Assembly: GCA_965262605.1 (NCBI GenBank)
Contig: CBDHFN010000002.1
Location: forward strand, 310,001-374,000
Length of the DNA: 64,000 bases
Source: CBDHFN01 sp965262605
GTDB lineage: Bacteria > Pseudomonadota > Alphaproteobacteria > JASGCL01
Reading direction: 5' to 3'
Part shown: one piece after another, positions 1 to 7,465 of the stretch
How positions within the stretch are numbered: position 1 is the first letter of the stretch
Layout of the letters: each line of letters starts with the position of its first letter
The notes under the pieces: model-generated
Databases searched by the model: none
Told to the model about the DNA's origin: nothing
What the model saw: the letters and a program-made list of their open reading frames with translations, nothing else
Made by a program: the position numbers and the translations under genes

Positions 1-199
1 AACCACCCATGTTTAAATCCAAATTAAACATCCATTGCTTATTGGGCGATAAAATCTTATCGGCATATTCAATATATCCAAGCGCATCATCGCTGGGCGT
101 GATATAACCAAAACCCAACAAAAACAGCAATTTCATGGCAATTGCACCAAAAATTATGGACAAGAACGATTTGTCGCGGGGTATTTGCTTGAATAACAT
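1..199 (-). CDS. N-terminus of a multi-pass membrane protein, possibly a PMT/ArnT-like glycosyltransferase (cut by window edge)
   Basis: Only the first 66 codons are present; the reading frame is open to the window edge. The start ATG sits exactly six bases after a TATCAT box, so the gene looks leaderless (see promoter 206-233). The peptide begins with a short basic segment, then a hydrophobic helix (about residues 14-32), then a Tyr/Asp-rich segment containing PSDDALGYIEYADKIL. A first helix followed by an acidic D-D/E periplasmic loop is typical of the start of dolichyl-phosphate-mannose/ArnT-type glycosyltransferases, which use polyprenyl-phosphate sugars in the inner membrane. That family link is an inference from a short fragment. 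Any other polytopic membrane protein remains possible. Confidence 0.5.
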   Translation of the reverse strand, partial: MLFKQIPRDKSFLSIIFGAIAMKLLFLLGFGYITPSDDALGYIEYADKILSPNKQWMFNLDLNMGG

Positions 200-205
200 A
201 TTACC

Positions 206-233
206 ATGATAAATATTTTTAAAATATTTGCAA
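206..233 (-). promoter_or_regulatory. Sigma70-type promoter giving a leaderless start for the gene at 199
   Basis: On the minus strand TTGCAA (233-228) is followed by 16 bases, then TATCAT (211-206), six bases and the ATG at 199. Transcription would begin at or next to the A of the start codon. The same geometry recurs at several other genes in this window. Confidence 0.55.
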
Positions 234-426
234 GCGCGAATTACATTAATTGGGTGATTAAACAATAAGTAAACTTATTATTTTTAACATTGTTGCGGGA
301 CTATTTACTTGGTATGTTCGCAAAAATTCAGTTTGAATTTTTAAGATTCAAGGAATTAGTATAACACGATACGCATGGGGGATATTATTATTAATATTTT
401 TTAACTTTACATTTGATGAAGACGAG

Positions 427-526
427 TTGTTTGAATAAATACAATATGGTATAATATTACCACGCTTAAAAAATCGTTAAAATAAAGCAATTTTGGGGTT
501 GACAATGTAAAAAATTTTGGTATTAC
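427..526 (+). promoter_or_regulatory. Two candidate promoters upstream of rplM
   Basis: The 359-base gap between the divergent genes (200-558) holds no gene. Two sigma70-like sites face rplM: TTGTTT (427-432)-N17-TATAAT (450-455), and TTGACA (499-504)-N16-TATTAC (521-526). The first has the better -10 box, the second the better -35 box. The rplM leader carries a GGAT-type ribosome site just before 559. No attenuator or protein-binding hairpin could be recognised by eye. Confidence 0.5.
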
Positions 527-558
527 CAAATTTAAGTTAAAGATAAAAAGGATGATTT

Positions 559-1026
559 ATGAAAACTTATAGTATGAAACTAGGCGAAATTGACAAAAAA
601 TGGTTTGTCATTGATGCCACTGATTTAGTCTTGGGGCGCTTGGCTTCTCAAGTTGCAAAAATCTTACGCGGCAAGCATAAAGCCACATTTACTCCCCACA
701 TGGATTGCGGTGATAATGTTATAATTATCAACGCTGAAAAAGTTGCCTTAACGGGCAAAAAATTGACTGATAAAGTATTTTATTGGCATACGGGTTATGT
801 TGGTGGCGTAAAAGAAATTACCCCCGAAAAACAATTGGCGGGCAAATTCCCCGAACGATTAATTGAACGGGCGGTTAAACGAATGATAACCAGAAGCCCC
901 TTAGGCGACAAACAAATGACGCATTTGAAAATTTATGCGGGTCCTGAACACCCCCACGAAGGCTTAAATCCTGTTGTTTTGGATTTAGTTGCGCAAAATG
1001 CAAAAAATAAGAAAAGAGGCTCATAA
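559..1026 (+). CDS. rplM: 50S ribosomal protein L13
   Basis: L13 is an early-assembling protein of the large ribosomal subunit that binds 23S rRNA. The 155-residue product is close to the usual length for the family. It carries the conserved core WFVIDATDLVLGRLASQVA, followed by the ILRGKHKATFTPHMDCGD segment and, near the end, the KIYAGPEHPHEGLNP block. The start at 559 is supported by an AAAGGA site just upstream and by the typical MKTxS N-terminus. It is the first gene of the universal rplM-rpsI pair; its stop overlaps the rpsI start by one base, so translation is probably coupled. Confidence 0.97.
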   Translation: MKTYSMKLGEIDKKWFVIDATDLVLGRLASQVAKILRGKHKATFTPHMDCGDNVIIINAEKVALTGKKLTDKVFYWHTGYVGGVKEITPEKQLAGKFPERLIERAVKRMITRSPLGDKQMTHLKIYAGPEHPHEGLNPVVLDLVAQNAKNKKRGS

Positions 1027-1457
1027 TGTCTGCAACCGAAAATACGGAACAAAAACCAGTTTTAGATGCGCAAGGACGCGCATATGCCACTGGCAAACGC
1101 AAAAATGCTATCGCACGCGTATGGTTAAAACCCGGTAATGGTAAAATTATCATTAACGACAGGGAAATGACGAATTACTTTGGGCGCGCGGTGCTTCGCA
1201 TGATTGTTGAACAACCATTTGACATTACGAATCGCATGGGGGCATATGATATTCACGCCACCGTTGCTGGTGGTGGCTTGGGTGGTCAAGCTGGCGCGAT
1301 TAAGCACGGCATTTCCAAAGCAATTTCTTTAATTGAACCTGATTTAAGGTCAATTTTAAAGGCTGCTGGCTTTTTAACCCGCGATTCACGCGTGGTTGAA
1401 CGCAAAAAATATGGTCATCCCAAAGCAAGAAGATCATTCCAATTTTCAAAACGCTAA
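1026..1457 (+). CDS. rpsI: 30S ribosomal protein S9
   Basis: S9 is a small-subunit protein whose basic C-terminal tail reaches the P-site tRNA. The product has 143 residues, with a non-conserved N-terminal extension of about 17 residues. The family core then begins at YATGKRKNAIARVWLKPG. Other conserved blocks are GGGLGGQAGAIKHGISKA and the terminal RKKYGHPKARRSFQFSKR, which ends in the expected Lys-Arg. The ATG shares one base with the rplM stop, as expected for a two-gene ribosomal operon. Confidence 0.97.
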   Translation: MSATENTEQKPVLDAQGRAYATGKRKNAIARVWLKPGNGKIIINDREMTNYFGRAVLRMIVEQPFDITNRMGAYDIHATVAGGGLGGQAGAIKHGISKAISLIEPDLRSILKAAGFLTRDSRVVERKKYGHPKARRSFQFSKR

Positions 1458-1488
1458 TAATATTCTTAACGCGATGCTAAGTTTTTAC

Positions 1489-1517
1489 TTGACATCGCGA
1501 TTAGTTTTTATTAACAC
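1489..1517 (+). promoter_or_regulatory. Possible promoter for the tRNA gene
   Basis: A perfect TTGACA (1489-1494) lies 48 bases before the tRNA. The best -10 at 17 bases spacing is the weak TAACAC (1512-1517). An imperfect inverted repeat, CGCGATG (1470-1476) with CATCGCG (1493-1499), overlaps the -35 box and may act as a weak terminator for rpsI. It lacks a clean T-run. Confidence 0.35.
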
Positions 1518-1542
1518 ACATACGAAACCACTTAGGATTCAA

Positions 1543-1618
1543 GGCGAATTAGCTCAGGGGTTAGAGCAGAGGAATCATAATCCTTGTGTCCGGGGTTCAA
1601 ATCCCTGATTCGCCACCA
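1543..1618 (+). tRNA. tRNA with anticodon CAU, probably elongator tRNA-Met
   Basis: A full 76-base cloverleaf can be drawn: acceptor GGCGAAT/ATTCGCC, D stem GCTC/GAGC, anticodon stem GAGGA/TCCTT around loop ATCATAA, and T stem CGGGG/CCCTG with TTCAAAT in the loop. The discriminator A and CCA are encoded. The anticodon is CAT. A G-C first pair and a D arm of this type argue against the initiator, which has a mismatched first pair. A CAU anticodon could also be the lysidine-modified isoleucine tRNA. The GGAATCATAATCC anticodon arm resembles alphaproteobacterial elongator Met tRNAs as I remember them. Confidence 0.9.
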
Positions 1619-1641
1619 TTTTTTAGATTAAGGAACATACC

Positions 1642-2040
1642 ATGGCAAGATTAACTGTTGAAGATTGTATCACGAAAATTCCAAATCGCTTTAATTTAGT
1701 GTTAATGTCCGCGCATCGCGCCCGTGAAATTGGGGCTGGCGCACCGACTTTGGTGCCGCACGACCGCGATAAAAAAACCGTGATTGCTTTGCGTGAAATT
1801 GCTGATGCCACCATGAATTTAGATAATTTGCGCGAAAGCTTGGTTAAATCCTTACAAAAAGTTCAAGTTCGCAAAGAAGTTGACAATGAAGAAGTTTTAG
1901 AAATTTTAAATGCCCAAAATAAACCGCTGTTTGATGAAATGCGCGGTGGCAGTATCGTTTCCATTGAAGACGGCATTCCTTCAAACGAAGGGCTTGAAGG
2001 CGGTGGAAAATTTGAAGATGTTAACGGAGTTGACGATTAA
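1642..2040 (+). CDS. rpoZ: RNA polymerase omega subunit
   Basis: Omega is the small RNA polymerase subunit that clamps the beta-prime subunit and helps core assembly. The 132-residue product opens with MARLTVEDCITKIPNRFNLV. It then carries SAHRAREIGAGAPTLVPHD and KKTVIALREIADATM, which are the conserved omega blocks. The C-terminal 50 residues are acidic and unconserved, as in alphaproteobacterial omega proteins. It starts 24 bases after the tRNA. In many alphaproteobacteria rpoZ is followed by the (p)ppGpp synthase gene; here a LysE-type exporter follows instead. Confidence 0.95.
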   Translation: MARLTVEDCITKIPNRFNLVLMSAHRAREIGAGAPTLVPHDRDKKTVIALREIADATMNLDNLRESLVKSLQKVQVRKEVDNEEVLEILNAQNKPLFDEMRGGSIVSIEDGIPSNEGLEGGGKFEDVNGVDD

Positions 2041-2051
2041 AATTCGCTATC

Positions 2052-2690
2052 ATGTTATCATTTGATAATCTTTATTATTTTGCCATAACCTCCCTTGCTA
2101 TAATAGTTGTGCCCGGTCCAACCATGATGACCGTGATGAGTTTCGCGCTTGCCTTTGGACGCGCCGTGGCGCTTCGTGCGGCTTTGGCTGTGATGGCGGC
2201 AAGTATCACTGTGCTTGTGCTGGCGGGAATTGGTTTAAGCCTTTTGTTAAAAACTACGCCTTGGTTAGTTGCCGTGCTTACCATTGCATCGGGGAGTTAT
2301 TGTTTTTATAGCGCAATCAAGATTTTAACTTCAAAACCGCAAAAATTGCAATTAAATGCCGAAATTATGCAATCCAAGGCAAGCATCAATAAATTAGTGA
2401 TAAAAAATTGTTATTTAGTCACCGTGTTAAACCCCAAGGGGCATATTTTCTTTATCGCATTTTTGCCTCAATTTTTGTCGTTAAGCCAAAATTTATGGCT
2501 TGATTTACCAATTTTAGCCCTAATTTTTGCGACATTTGATTGTTTAACCGCATTTTCATACGGAATCTTAGCGGGCACGATTCGCGACAAGCTAAACCAC
2601 CCAAATTTCAAATATGTCAGCGGCATTGTGTTTATTATCGTGGGGTTGATGGCAATTTATTATGGCTTGCAAATTTTACTAAATATTTAA
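2052..2690 (+). CDS. LysE/RhtB family amino-acid exporter
   Basis: This is a 212-residue inner-membrane protein with about six hydrophobic segments. It has the N-terminal motif VVPGPTMMTV (about residues 18-27), the hallmark of the LysE/RhtB translocator family. The NPKGHIFFIAFLPQF block near residue 118 is also typical. Members export amino acids such as lysine, threonine or homoserine lactones by proton antiport; the substrate cannot be told from sequence. It follows rpoZ by 11 bases and may be cotranscribed with it. No strong Shine-Dalgarno sequence precedes the ATG. Confidence 0.88.
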   Translation: MLSFDNLYYFAITSLAIIVVPGPTMMTVMSFALAFGRAVALRAALAVMAASITVLVLAGIGLSLLLKTTPWLVAVLTIASGSYCFYSAIKILTSKPQKLQLNAEIMQSKASINKLVIKNCYLVTVLNPKGHIFFIAFLPQFLSLSQNLWLDLPILALIFATFDCLTAFSYGILAGTIRDKLNHPNFKYVSGIVFIIVGLMAIYYGLQILLNI

Positions 2691-2733
2691 AAAAACTTGC
2701 AATAATTACCGCTCGGCGCAACGCTGCCCCTTT

Positions 2734-2845
2734 GCTTAGGAGAGAAACTATACCATTTTCAAACGCCCTAGATTTTGATTTAAAAATACTATCCTTTCCC
2801 CTCCTAAGCGAAGCAGTTTGCAAAGCAAAGCGGAGGGGTGCTTGT
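2734..2845. repeat. Palindromic intergenic repeat, copy 1 (imperfect)
   Basis: GCTTAGGAG near 2734 pairs with CTCCTAAGC near 2803-2811. The right arm contains AAAATACTATCCTTTCCCC and CTCCTAAGCGAAGCAG, and then CAAAGCGGAGGGGTGC. The same right-arm sequence recurs in copy 2 at 3362-3395. The AGCGGAGGGGTGC end occurs in copy 2 in the opposite orientation, near 3294-3306. The left arm has drifted, so the hairpin is weaker than in copy 2. Confidence 0.7.
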
Positions 2846-2919
2846 TTATGCAATAAACAAGCGGGGTGGTTTATCACGAATTATATTAAACAACATATTA
2901 ATCATTGATGTTTTTCGCG

Positions 2920-2973
2920 AAAACAGCAAGAATTTTTATTTTCGCACCCGTTTTTACGCTTACGCTTGAATAG
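2920..2973. repeat. 54-base direct repeat, copy A
   Basis: The segment runs from AAAACAGCAAGAATTTTTAT to GCTTACGCTTGAATAG. It recurs 218 bases downstream (3138-3191) with a single mismatch. It contains no recognisable gene or tRNA fragment. Confidence 0.85.
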
Positions 2974-3137
2974 GATTATGGGATTATAGGATTAAATGAT
3001 TATTAAAATAGTAATTAATCAAATTCGGTTAAAAATATATGCATGTATGATGAAAAAGAAAAAAATCCTTCAATCTTTTTAATCCTTAAATCCTATTTTA
3101 AGGGGGTTTGGGGGAATCCCCCAAAATATAGCGAATA

Positions 3138-3191
3138 AAAACAGCAAGAATTTTTATTTTCGCACCCGTTTTAACGCTTACGCTTGAATAG
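3138..3191. repeat. 54-base direct repeat, copy B
   Basis: Second copy of the 2920-2973 repeat with one difference (TTTTAACGC here for TTTTTACGC). It runs directly into the 9-base tandem repeat. Confidence 0.85.
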
Positions 3192-3231
3192 AATTAAAAG
3201 AATTAAAAGAATTAAAAGAATTAAAAGAATT
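3191..3231. repeat. 9-base tandem repeat, (GAATTAAAA) about 4.5 copies
   Basis: Four perfect units and a half unit follow each other without interruption. The array is non-coding and too short per unit to be CRISPR. It is a candidate hypervariable minisatellite. Confidence 0.9.
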
Positions 3232-3310
3232 TTATATATTTTTCTAAGGATTTTTATGATTGAAAAGATTTTAAACCGCCCCGCGCCTGACGGCGCACCC
3301 CTCCGCTTTG

Positions 3311-3392
3311 CTTCGCTTAGGATGGGAAGGATAGTATTTTGCAACGGAATTAAGTGCGTTTAAAAATACTATCCTTTCCCTCCTAAGCGAAG
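3311..3392. repeat. Palindromic intergenic repeat, copy 2 (30-base arms)
   Basis: The left arm at 3311-3340 and the right arm at 3362-3392 are almost perfect reverse complements. They contain CTTCGCTTAGGA and GGATAGTATTTT in the left arm and differ by about one shifted base. A loop of about 21 bases separates them. Transcribed from either strand this would fold into a long hairpin. The shape is that of a MITE or REP-like element; no target-site duplication could be defined. Confidence 0.75.
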
Positions 3393-3508
3393 CAGTTTGC
3401 GAACAAAACTCATTCACCGCGATACCAATGCTACTCAATATTATGGCGACATTCATTCACAGCACCGATGATGCTAAATTTTATTTGGTATTATTGGTAT
3501 ATTCAGGA

Positions 3509-3544
3509 TAAAAAAACCCGTCTTGAAACTTGCCAAGACGGGTT
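3509..3544 (-). terminator. Rho-independent terminator of the peptide-binding protein gene
   Basis: An 11-base-pair perfect stem (AACCCGTCTTG, 3515-3525, with CAAGACGGGTT, 3534-3544) has an 8-base loop. Read on the minus strand it is followed by a run of T. It lies 20 bases after the stop codon of the gene at 3565-5154. Confidence 0.9.
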
Positions 3545-3564
3545 AATTTTATTACTTAAAATGC

Positions 3565-5154
3565 TTATTTCATTTCAGCATTAACGAACACATGTTGTCC
3601 GAATGGGCTGATTTTAAAGCCTTCTAATTCTTTACGCATGGGTTTAAAAACAACCGAATGCGCAATCGTTGCCCAAGGAGCATCTTTTTTGAAAATCTCT
3701 TGTGCTTTGGAATATAAAGCCGAGCGTTTTTTAACATCGGTTTCTGATGCCGCTTTGGTTATAATTTCATCATATTCCTTGTTGCACCATTGAGCGCGGT
3801 TATTACCACCAACTGCATCGCAAGATAATAAAACTTGCAAAAAGTTAGCAGGGTCAGAATAATCGCCAGTCCAACCCAACATCACTGCGCCATCGCGGTC
3901 TTTTGCTTTGGATTTTTTCAAATATTCAGCCCATTCAGTGGTCAATAATTCGGCTTCAACCCCCACGGCTTTCCAATCTGCTTGAATCAATTCACCCATG
4001 CGTTTGCCGTTTGGGTTATAAGGACGCGCAACTGGCATATACCATAATTTCATTTTCAAACCGCTAACCCCTGCTTCTGCCAATAATTTTTTGGCGGCTT
4101 CTGGGTCATATTTGTCATCAACGATTTTATCATTATACGACCATAACGATGGTGGCAATGGATTTTTAGCCACTTTACCTGTGCCATTATACACGGCATC
4201 AATAATGGCGTTTTTGTTAATCGCCATATTTAATGCTTTACGAACGCGCACATCGTCAAATGGTTTTTGCGTGGTATTATAAGCCACATACCCAACATTA
4301 AAGCCTTCTTGCGATAAAACTTTTAATTCTGGGTCTTTTTTCATGGCGTCTAAATCAGCGGGGTTTGGATAAGTCGTAATTTGGCATTCGTTAGCTTTTA
4401 ATTTTTGATAACGAACTGAAGCGTCTTTGGTGATAGCATAAACTAAATCATCAACTTTTGCTTTGCCTTCAAAATAGCTTGGGTTCGCTTTATAGCGAAT
4501 CACAGCATCTTGCTGATAGCCAACAAATTGAAATGGACCCGTGCCGATGGGCAGGGTATTTAATTCAATTTGTTTATTTTCTTTTTGTAATTTTTCCGCA
4601 TATTCTTTGGAGCTAATGGACGCAAAATCAGTGGATAAAACAGCAATTAAAGTCGGTTGTTGTGATTTTAATTTGAATTTCACGGTGTAATCATCAACTT
4701 TTTCAATGGCTTCTAAGAAATCGGGAAACTCATTATCAACAAAATAATCATATGTTGTGCCGGGGGCATATTTTGCGTAAGCGTGGTCAGATTTCCATTG
4801 GCGTTCAAACGAAAAAATCACATCATCGGCATTTAAATCCCTTGTGGGTTTAAAATATACGGTGTTATGAAATTTTACGCCCTTGCGGATATGAAAAATA
4901 TATTCCTTGCCGTCTTTGGATATATCCCATTTTGTTGCTAATCCGGGAATTAAATTCGTGGTGCCACTTTGAATTTCAACCAATCGGTTATAAATTGGGC
5001 GCGAACTAGCATCAAATGTTGTGCCAGCTGTATATAATGCAGGGTCAAAGCCTTCTGGGCTTCCTTCGGAACAAAATACTAGAGTCTTGGCTTGCACCAT
5101 TCCAGCTAATGCTATTGTCCCTAAAATTCCTGCGATGAATGATTTTTTTTGCAT
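3565..5154 (-). CDS. Periplasmic peptide-binding protein of an ABC transporter (SBP family 5, DppA-like)
   Basis: The 529-residue product starts with a Sec signal peptide: basic MQKK, a hydrophobic core, and likely cleavage after VQA near residue 22. There is no lipobox cysteine, so a soluble periplasmic protein is expected. The mature part has the family-5 pattern, including SEGSPEGFDPALYTAGT, the KGVKFHN region and the GTGPFQFVGYQ block around residue 205. The close match to dipeptide-binding proteins suggests DppA-type substrates, although heme or other peptides are possible. No permease or ATPase genes are adjacent, so it is an orphan here. A strong AGGAGG ribosome site, a promoter and a terminator make it a single-gene unit. 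Confidence 0.9.
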   Translation of the reverse strand: MQKKSFIAGILGTIALAGMVQAKTLVFCSEGSPEGFDPALYTAGTTFDASSRPIYNRLVEIQSGTTNLIPGLATKWDISKDGKEYIFHIRKGVKFHNTVYFKPTRDLNADDVIFSFERQWKSDHAYAKYAPGTTYDYFVDNEFPDFLEAIEKVDDYTVKFKLKSQQPTLIAVLSTDFASISSKEYAEKLQKENKQIELNTLPIGTGPFQFVGYQQDAVIRYKANPSYFEGKAKVDDLVYAITKDASVRYQKLKANECQITTYPNPADLDAMKKDPELKVLSQEGFNVGYVAYNTTQKPFDDVRVRKALNMAINKNAIIDAVYNGTGKVAKNPLPPSLWSYNDKIVDDKYDPEAAKKLLAEAGVSGLKMKLWYMPVARPYNPNGKRMGELIQADWKAVGVEAELLTTEWAEYLKKSKAKDRDGAVMLGWTGDYSDPANFLQVLLSCDAVGGNNRAQWCNKEYDEIITKAASETDVKKRSALYSKAQEIFKKDAPWATIAHSVVFKPMRKELEGFKISPFGQHVFVNAEMK

Positions 5155-5189
5155 ATTTCCTCCTGTAAAAAAAATTGGTTATTAATCGC

Positions 5190-5217
5190 ATTATAGCTTG
5201 TTAAATTACCAATTCAA
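5190..5217 (-). promoter_or_regulatory. Promoter of the peptide-binding protein gene
   Basis: TTGAAT (5217-5212), 16 bases, then TATAAT (5195-5190) on the minus strand, about 35 bases before the ATG. An AGGAGG ribosome site follows. Confidence 0.7.
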
Positions 5218-5257
5218 GTAAAATTTTAATCTCAAAATCTTTTGATTCAAGAATCGC

Positions 5258-5285
5258 TTGCAAATTAATGCTATTAGTGTATATA
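5258..5285 (+). promoter_or_regulatory. Leaderless promoter of mtaB
   Basis: TTGCAA (5258-5263)-N16-TATATA (5280-5285), then exactly six bases to the ATG at 5292. The AAGG just before the ATG is too close to serve as a good ribosome site, so the mRNA may begin at the start codon. Confidence 0.55.
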
Positions 5286-5291
5286 AGGCAT

Positions 5292-6554
5292 ATGGAAAAA
5301 ACAAAAATTATTAATTTTGGCTGTCGTTTGAATAAATTTGAAGGTCAAGTTATTGAAAAATTACTAAATAACCAAAGCGAAAATCAAGAAATGGTTATCG
5401 TTAATTCTTGCGCGGTTACATCGGAAACCGAACGGCAAGTCAAGCAAACCATTCGGCGCATTAAAAAAGCGAATCCTAATCAAAAATTAGTCCTGACGGG
5501 TTGCGCGGCGCAAATTCACCCCAAAGAATATGAAGCCATGAGCGAGGTTGACTTGGTTTTGGGTAATTTAGAGAAATTTACCCCGCAAAATTATACACGC
5601 CAAGCCAATATAGTCGGCAATATTATGGATATACGCGAAATTTCGCCGCATTTGGCGATTGATACTGAAACTGCACGAAGCTTTATTATGATTCAACAAG
5701 GGTGCGACCACCGATGTTCGTTTTGCATTATCCCATTTGGGCGGGGCAATAATCGTTCGGTGCAACCCGAAGTTATTTGTCAGGCAATTCGCGCGCAAAT
5801 TCACGATTCGCAAATTCAAGAAATTGTGCTAACCGGCGTGGATATAATGTCATATGGCAACGACAAAGATAATATTAAAGATATGAATTTACCGAAATTA
5901 GTGCGCTATATTTTTCACGAAGTTCCCGAATTAAAATTTTTAAGGCTTTCTTCGTTAGACCCAGCATTTATTGATGATGAATTAATTGCTTTATATGAGC
6001 ATGAACCCAGAATGCAACCTTCGGTGCATTTATCGTTGCAATCGGGCGATGCGATGATACTTAAACGCATGAAACGCCGCCATACGCCCAGCCAAGCCCA
6101 AAAAATCATTGCAAAATTGCGCAATTTATCACGAAAAATCACCATTGGCGCGGATATTATTGCCGGTTTTCCGACCGAAAGCGATGAAATGCACGAAAAT
6201 ACTAAAAATTTCTTAATCGCGAATAAGATTGAATTTTTGCATGTATTCCCTTATTCCCAAAGATTAGGCACACCCGCGGCGCGCATACCCAACCAAGTGC
6301 CAATTAGCATTCGCAAGCAACGCGCCCAAGAAATTCGGCAAATTGGCGAAAATAACCTTAATGAAGTTTACCAAAAACGATTAGGGCAAAAAGATTCCGT
6401 ATTGATTGAGCAAGACAACCGCGCCAGAAGCCCTGAATATTTTGAAGTCGCCCTTGATGCTGCTTTTACCAAAGGCGCGATTATTCCGATAATTTATACG
6501 GGCATTGCCAATAATCGTTTGACAGCAACCGCAATTAATGGTGGCGCATCATGA
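5292..6554 (+). CDS. mtaB: tRNA t6A37 methylthiotransferase
   Basis: MtaB is a radical-SAM enzyme that adds a methylthio group to N6-threonylcarbamoyladenosine-37 of ANN-decoding tRNAs. The 420-residue product has the three N-terminal cluster cysteines (about C11, C40, C71) and the radical-SAM CxxxCxxC motif in GCDHRCSFCIIPFGRG (about C138, C142, C145). The RxxxQxGC spacing and GADIIAGFPTE block fit MtaB rather than MiaB. The frame is open a little upstream, to 5268. The ATG at 5292 fits the family N-terminus and the promoter. Its stop overlaps the ftsY start (ATGA). Confidence 0.93.
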   Translation: MEKTKIINFGCRLNKFEGQVIEKLLNNQSENQEMVIVNSCAVTSETERQVKQTIRRIKKANPNQKLVLTGCAAQIHPKEYEAMSEVDLVLGNLEKFTPQNYTRQANIVGNIMDIREISPHLAIDTETARSFIMIQQGCDHRCSFCIIPFGRGNNRSVQPEVICQAIRAQIHDSQIQEIVLTGVDIMSYGNDKDNIKDMNLPKLVRYIFHEVPELKFLRLSSLDPAFIDDELIALYEHEPRMQPSVHLSLQSGDAMILKRMKRRHTPSQAQKIIAKLRNLSRKITIGADIIAGFPTESDEMHENTKNFLIANKIEFLHVFPYSQRLGTPAARIPNQVPISIRKQRAQEIRQIGENNLNEVYQKRLGQKDSVLIEQDNRARSPEYFEVALDAAFTKGAIIPIIYTGIANNRLTATAINGGAS

Positions 6555-7465
6555 GTATTTGGCAAAGATTAAAATCAGGGTTAAGCAAATCATCAGAAAA
6601 TATCACGGCGGGATTGAAAAAATTTGTCGGTTTGGCGCATTTATCAACCGAAGACTGCCAAGCCATTGAAGAAATCTTAATTAAAGCTGATTTAGGGCAA
6701 GAACTTGCCCGCAATTTATGCGCAAAATTACGGCGCGACCCGCCCAAAGACGGCGCATTCTTGCCAAACCTTGCCAATTATATTACCGAATCTTTAGAAT
6801 CCTATCAAGGCGTATTTCCCGCCGTTTATCAAGAAAAACCCGCCATTGAATTTGTCATGCTTGTGGGTGTCAATGGCGGTGGCAAAACGACTTCATTGGC
6901 AAAAATCGCTAATATTTATAAATCCATGGGCAAGAAGCCTTTGTTAGTTGCGGGCGATAGTTTTCGCGCCGCCGCCGTTGAACAATTAGCACTTTGGGCG
7001 GAACGAATTGGCGTTGATTTTTATCGCAAGGGCGATAATTGCGATGTTGCGTCCATTGCATTTGATGGCTATGAACATGCCAAGAAAATCGGTTGCGATG
7101 TTGTCTTGATGGATACAGCGGGTCGCTTACATACAAAAAAAGATTTAATGGCGGAATTGGCAAAAATTATTCGCGTGATTCGCAAACAAGACCCAAGCGC
7201 ACCGCATCAATGTTTGTTAGTTTTGGACGCAACCGCGGGGCAAAATGGCTTAAACCAAGCCAAAATTTTTGCGGAATTTGCGCCTTTAACGGGAATAATT
7301 ATCACGAAACTTGACGGCACAGCCAAGGGTGGCGTTGTTTGCAATATTGCGAATCAATGCAAATTACCAATTGTCGCCATCGGCGTTGGAGAAAATATCG
7401 GTGATTGGCAAAAATTTAATGCTAGACAATTCGCGCATGCTTTGTTAGGACTAGACAATGACTGA
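6551..7465 (+). CDS. ftsY: Signal recognition particle receptor FtsY, short form
   Basis: FtsY is the membrane-associated SRP receptor GTPase that delivers nascent membrane proteins to the translocon. At 304 residues it consists of little more than the N and G domains. The acidic A domain of enteric FtsY is absent, as in many alphaproteobacteria. The P-loop is GVNGGGKTTSLAK (about 106-117; most FtsY have GVNGTGKTT). DTAGR lies near 188 and TKLDGTAKGG near 252. The ATG overlaps the mtaB stop by four bases, and the end overlaps der by eight. The three genes therefore form one translationally coupled run. Confidence 0.95.
   Translation: MSIWQRLKSGLSKSSENITAGLKKFVGLAHLSTEDCQAIEEILIKADLGQELARNLCAKLRRDPPKDGAFLPNLANYITESLESYQGVFPAVYQEKPAIEFVMLVGVNGGGKTTSLAKIANIYKSMGKKPLLVAGDSFRAAAVEQLALWAERIGVDFYRKGDNCDVASIAFDGYEHAKKIGCDVVLMDTAGRLHTKKDLMAELAKIIRVIRKQDPSAPHQCLLVLDATAGQNGLNQAKIFAEFAPLTGIIITKLDGTAKGGVVCNIANQCKLPIVAIGVGENIGDWQKFNARQFAHALLGLDND

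Larger units (their letters stand above)
2691..3508. repeat. Non-coding repeat-rich stretch between the LysE gene and the peptide-binding protein gene
   Basis: About 800 bases with no credible gene. The stretch holds two copies of a hairpin-forming repeat, a 54-base direct repeat in two copies, a G5/C5 hairpin (3107-3125) and a 9-base tandem repeat, each listed separately. Short open frames here run through the palindromes and carry the peptide QTASLRR in more than one place, which is what a repeat read in a fixed frame produces. They are not called as genes. Confidence 0.8.

Noticed and set aside
1396..1608. Plus-strand frame of 70 codons over the end of rpsI
   Set aside because: It overlaps rpsI in another frame and runs into the tRNA gene.
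2540..2908. Open frames of 80-122 codons across 2540-2908, and a 61-codon frame at 3271-3456
   Set aside because: They run through palindromic repeats, share a repeat-derived peptide and lack ribosome sites; not genes.
3191..3231. Possible CRISPR-like array
   Set aside because: Units are 9 bases with no spacers; it is a simple tandem repeat.
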